Source: Rotaria macrura (Eukaryota; Rotifera; Eurotatoria; Philodinida; Philodinidae). From it: a DNA stretch of 64,000 nucleotides. The stretch lies in NCBI GenBank assembly GCA_900239685.1, contig OENT01000662.1, forward strand, positions 23,589-87,588, given 5' to 3'. Made by a program: the position numbers and the translations under genes. The notes below the pieces were generated by a model that worked only from the letters and a program-made list of their open reading frames with translations, ran no database searches and was not told where the DNA came from. This document shows positions 60,536 to 64,000 of this stretch, piece after piece; positions within the stretch are counted from its first letter, which is position 1, and the number at the start of each line of letters is the position of its first letter.

Positions 60536-60985
60536 CACTGTAAAAAATACGCGCAGAATAATAAACCCTTCAAAAGGGTTGATGAATTTCATAAACCCTT
60601 TTATATACCCTTTTAGGGTTTATTAATCTCATAAACCCTTTCATATACCCTTTGAGTTCATAAACCCTACGAAGGGTATATTATACGTTGCACTTTCATA
60701 AACCCTTTAGGGTATATGACCACACTGTAAAAAAAAAGGGCACATTAATATACCCTTTAAGGGTTTATGAAAATGCAACGTATAATATACCCTTTTTTCG
60801 ATTATGAAATTTTTCATAAACCCTTTAGGGTATTTTAAACATGATGATAAACCCTCGAAGGGTTTATGAAAAATGCAACGTATAATATACCCTTCGTAGG
60901 GTTTATGAACTCAAAGGGTATATAAAAGGGTTTATGAAATTCATCAACCCTTTTGAAGGGTATTCTGCGCGTACTTTTTACAGTG
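60536..60985. mobile_element. TA-flanked foldback element full of AAACCCT motifs, CACTGTAAAAA ends
   Basis: The left end is CACTGTAAAAAATACGCGC and the right end GCGCGTACTTTTTACAGTG, each bordered by TA. The first about 150 bp of each arm match closely (GAATA, ACCCTTCAAAAGGGTTGATG, AACCCTACGAAGGGTATATT). ATAAACCCTTT or its complement occurs many times in both orientations. A third terminus, CACTGTAAAAAAAAAGG, lies inside at 60723, so two copies appear nested or dimerised. There is no coding frame. The CACTG ends and TA target match the element at 38304-39737. Confidence 0.75.
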
Positions 60986-60987
60986 TA

Positions 60988-61105
60988 CCCTTAACAACTA
61001 TATCCTTATATCTATATACTTATATCTATATCCTTATAACTATATCCTAATAACTATATCCTTGTAGCTATAACCGTTACATATATATCATTATGAATAT
61101 ACCCT
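60988..61105 (+). repeat. Degenerate ~12-bp tandem repeat (TATATCCTTATA)
   Basis: Successive units such as CTATATCCTTATAT, CTATATACTTATAT, CTATATCCTTATAA, CTATATCCTAATAA and CTATATCCTTGTAG start within three bases of the preceding transposon end. Confidence 0.7.
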
Positions 61106-61259
61106 TATCCTTATATATATGTTCTCGAAAAGTAAATACAATTCCTGGAATACCCTTATAGGATTTCTGATATACTTGAAACCGAAAAATATCCATGAAA
61201 ATGACAATCAGACTTCTATGAACGGTGCATTATTTCATATACTGACCTTAGAAAAACTA

Positions 61260-61593
61260 CGATACGTATTACTTCTCTAGATGCAGGATCGTAGAAATCA
61301 GGTTTAATCTCGGAACCGAAATCTTTTTCGAATCATATTGTTGAACATGTAAGAATAAAAGACAAATTATTACTCTGACAACATGAACATGAAACATACC
61401 TTTCAAATCAAACGCTCTCACATCTAAAAAGATCAGAGAAATTATTAGTTTCAAAAGATGAATAGGGAAACTTACTTGTCAAATCAGATTGTTGAAGACC
61501 TAGAAAGAGAAATAAACCTATTAGTTTAAGAAGATGAAGCTAAAACTTACCTTTCCAGTAAATAGCTAGTGGAGTTGATAGTAATTCTGTAGA
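61260..61593 (-). other. Tandem array of micro-exon-like units (about 76 bp each)
   Basis: On the minus strand a possible 36-nt exon (after TTCTACAG, before GTAAGT, ending IYWK) is followed by 24-nt segments at 61499-61476 (GLQQSDLT) and 61423-61400 (NVRAFDLK), each between an AG acceptor and a GTAAGT/GTATGT donor. A third unit at 61348-61325 (DVQQYDSK) is preceded by TTAC where an acceptor AG would be, and it reads on to a stop near 61269. Period, exon length (24 nt, eight residues) and intron sequence are all repeated, so exon and intron were duplicated together. Whether it is expressed is unknown, and I cannot name the gene. An alternative splice phase would stop inside the first 24-nt segment. 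Confidence 0.4.
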
Positions 61594-63080
61594 AATAGTA
61601 AAAAATCGTTAGATTATCTAACGGGTTCGTGATGGCTGGTTTTAGAAAATTTGAACCTTTACATTGACAAGGAAACTGAGAATTGATGTGTCAACACGTT
61701 ACAAAGATCTTCGTAGCCGTTGATGATGTCACTCATGATGTACGAAAATAAAATTGAATCTGTGCAGTTGGTAGAAGGTTTCATGCGAATAATGCAAAAT
61801 TCTTTGAATTCTGCTCAACTTGAACAAGTTCCCTGTCAAACGTACGGAACTAGTGTTCTTTTTCTGAATATATAATTGTTCGATGTAAAAGTGCGAGACC
61901 TTTAGAGTTCGGTGATATCTGTGTTTTCATCATTGTGACAAACAAACTACCTTATCTATTTATCTAACTGTATATCTATCGACCTCACTAAGTATTTAAC
62001 TTTTCCCTTGTTAGATACTCACTATCTACAAAGTTGCCCATCCATCGATCTTATGGCATACTTATTCTCTGGAGAATAGCAGCTCTGGCGTTCCTTGTTT
62101 GCTCTACAATGCATATATATTTGATCTGCGTCTAATGTTGATAAAAAATAGCTAAGTACCTTATTTCTGTACAGCAAATCTGCTTTTAGCATTTGTTTCA
62201 GCAAAAATTTTAAGTCTTTCAAAATTTAAATTCTCTTTGTGTACTCAAAAAGTGAGTACACTCTAGAATCGGTCAGTGTGTCCGGCCTGCCGTTAACACG
62301 ATAACTCTTTACAAATACATTCGATTGAGCTGAAATTTTTTGCGCACAGAATTGTCTGATGAATATCTCGGTCGAGTTCGAAGATGATAAGGATCCGGAA
62401 AGAAATGGCACAGTTATCGAGAAAATTGTCATTTTTCACCAAGCAATCCATCAGGTGTGCTACAGGGATTTTTTCAAAAAAACCTTTTTTCTCAGAATTA
62501 TCCACAACGTATATAAATTGACTCAGTTTTTAACGCTGATTCCGAATCTGATATTAGTTTTGAACCAAATCGCAGCTTTATAAAGAAACATCGCCCGAAA
62601 AAGCACAAAAAGTGCATCCAGAAACCAAACGCCCAGATATATCTCAGATGACCACTAGTTTTGGAGCTTCCCAAAAAGGTTTACCAAGATACTTTATCCG
62701 TGCACACATTCTAGGATGACTGATTTGTCTCATTCACTTTTTGAAGTACACATAACTCTCGGACATAAGTCCGAAGTTTCCGCATTTATTTCCAATTAGA
62801 ATACATGCGTCGAATATGTGAACGCTCACTGCACGATCTATTCTCATGTCAATTGAATGATATATATTTTGCCAGATTTTGCAATTATATACTTATAGTT
62901 TGTTCTTGAAGAGAAGTAATCAAGGATACCTCGGAGTTTCATGTCAAAATCCAAAATCAGGACAAGTTTCTAAACATTCACGTCACTGACATTCTCTTAG
63001 CTCAAACAAGAATTTTTGGCTACAGGTGCAGACCTAAAGATTTTCACACAACTAATGATTATTAGGTGTATCTATTTCAG
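61594..63080. other. No gene recognised
   Basis: AT-rich. Frames near 62022-62583 have no motif. Upstream exons of the micro-exon array may lie at 61600-61760, but none can be fixed. Confidence 0.35.
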
Positions 63081-63242
63081 ATGGTTAACAATTGTGCACA
63101 GCCAGATGAGGAATTGAGTTTAGGACAACGTGAAGAATGTAATGCAGCACCCAACGAGGGAACCGACGTGATTAAGTTGCAGCAATGCCTTCTCGATTTA
63201 CGCTCTTACAGCTATTGCCATGCGAAACGGTGGGACGATTGA
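63081..63242 (+). CDS. Possible exon of an unrecognised cysteine-containing protein
   Basis: After a good acceptor (GTATCTATTTCAG) the frame reads MVNNCAQPDEELSLGQREEC, then NAAPNEGTDVIKLQQC and LLDLRSYSYCHAKRWDD before TGA. That is 53 residues with four cysteines and balanced, coding-like composition. There is no signal peptide in this exon, so an upstream exon is expected if the gene is real. No family is recognised. Confidence 0.3.
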   Translation: MVNNCAQPDEELSLGQREECNAAPNEGTDVIKLQQCLLDLRSYSYCHAKRWDD

Positions 63243-63545
63243 GTATTGTGTAGACTTAATGTTCTCACGACAGTTCTTGATAGTCAGTCTATTAATTGCT
63301 AGTATGTATGCATTGACGAATTTGACTACCGGAAATAGTTTATACTGTCAATTGTATCAGCGGTCGTGTCACCGTGGCCTGTATTCTATCTTAATTTGTG
63401 AGACTTGGTATATTCAATATGTTTAAGTCTTTTACAACTTGTTTAAAAATTTCCAGATGATCTGACTATATTCGAAATCAATCAAACCATTGTAACGCAG
63501 TTCAATAATTGTCAATTAGTTGTCCATTGACGAGAACTTGATTCG

Positions 63546-63713
63546 ATGCAAATTTTTCTCAAAACGATGACAGGAAAAACAATTGCATTGCTAGTTCAAC
63601 CAGAGGATACAAGTGACCGGAGTAAATACCTAGTTCTTATCGTTACCTCTATCCACGTCGAACTACAAAGCTTTATCTTTACTAACACGCAACTCGATGA
63701 TGGTAGAACATAA
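63546..63713 (+). pseudogene. Diverged ubiquitin-like sequence, stopped at codon 56
   Basis: From ATG the frame reads MQIFLKTMTGKTIALLVQPE and aligns without a gap to ubiquitin. Pro19, Asp21, Thr22, Lys27, Gln41, Ile44, Phe45, Gln49, Leu50, Asp52, Gly53, Arg54 and Thr55 fall in register (QLDDGRT for QLEDGRT). Lys6, Lys11 and Ile44 are kept, Lys48 is Thr. At codon 56 (Leu in ubiquitin) there is TAA. Beyond it the frame keeps Asp58 and Lys62-64-like positions but ends without the LRLRGG tail, so no conjugation is possible. The middle (residues 28-40) has drifted completely. It is probably a relic of a polyubiquitin or ubiquitin-fusion copy. Confidence 0.65.
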
Positions 63714-64000
63714 GTTGATTCGATATTAAAAAGAAAAGTACTACCCTTTCGGTGTTATGGTTGAAGGATGGTATGTCCATGATTGGCCTTTGCTCACTGA
63801 ATAATCATATTATCTTAAATGTCAGTTTTCATATTTATCTAGCAAACAATATTTGGGATCTGTCGAGTATCTATCCAGATCAAAAACAAATACTGATCGA
63901 ATACCGCTTATCGAATGAATAAATATTGAAGAACATCCTGATGAACGATAATGCATCAACAAGGGTGGAAAAACTAAACAAAGTGAGTTGAGTAATTGAT
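63714..64000. other. No gene recognised
   Basis: Window end. Nothing beyond the possible ubiquitin tail remnant. Confidence 0.5.

Noticed and set aside
60169-60543. A 124-codon plus-strand frame
   Set aside because: It lies in a foldback repeat; there is no protein motif and the composition follows the inverted repeat.
60560-60985. AAACCCT/TTTAGGG arrays as telomeric or interstitial telomere repeats
   Set aside because: The words occur in both orientations, irregularly spaced, inside an element with defined inverted ends and TA flanks.
1-64000. CRISPR arrays, bacterial operons, phage or plasmid functions
   Set aside because: No spaced direct repeats of that kind; the introns, TATA element and gene families are eukaryotic.

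Overview
This window reads as AT-rich animal nuclear DNA, most probably from a bdelloid rotifer. No sequence search was run, so the assignment rests on recognised gene families. These are the lineage-expanded rhodopsin-like receptors, an EGF-plus-7TM receptor relic, a membrane-anchored pentapeptide-repeat protein, a bacterial-type C1A peptidase, a LicD/Mnn4-like transferase, a DUR3-like urea symporter and FLYWCH/MULE transposon relics. The genes have mostly short (about 50-60 nt) GT-AG introns, with two long ones. There are no operons, bacterial promoters or ribosome binding sites.

Layout. 0-8 kb: almost gene-free, with one frameshifted ADP-ribosylglycohydrolase fragment. 8.3-12.3 kb: a two-exon LicD-family gene (+). 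18.5-22 kb: a decayed EGF/7TM receptor (+), then an intact rhodopsin-like GPCR (-) with an old hairpin element behind its start. 26 kb: a decayed retroelement integrase. 28-31.2 kb: a five-exon papain-family peptidase (-) with a 20-nt micro-exon and a long Asp/Asn/Gly/Arg/Tyr tail. 36.8-37.3 kb: two exons of a secreted-type beta-sandwich protein (-), invisible as one ORF. 38.3-39.7 kb: a TA-flanked inverted-repeat transposon containing an assembly gap. 40.3-43 kb: a pentapeptide-repeat membrane protein and a small secreted cysteine-rich peptide (both -). 44.7-48.9 kb: two non-autonomous inverted-repeat elements, a GNAT acetyltransferase gene (-) and a hAT relic. 52.5-54.5 kb: an intronless DUR3-like transporter (+). 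56-61 kb: a mobile-element-rich stretch with a decayed FLYWCH/MULE transposase, a GPCR pseudogene split by a near-perfect 364-bp palindrome flanked by GTAC, and a TA-flanked element packed with AAACCCT motifs. 61.3-61.6 kb: a 76-bp tandem array in which each unit looks like a 24-nt exon plus an intron. 63.5 kb: a diverged ubiquitin-like sequence stopped at codon 56.

The genes do not form a pathway. The window shows birth and death of receptor genes, repeated invasion by foldback DNA elements, and several families often discussed as horizontally acquired in bdelloids (LicD, DUR3, bacterial-type C1A peptidase). Best supported are the peptidase gene model, the GTAC-flanked palindrome whose removal restores the receptor motif, and the micro-exon-like tandem array.
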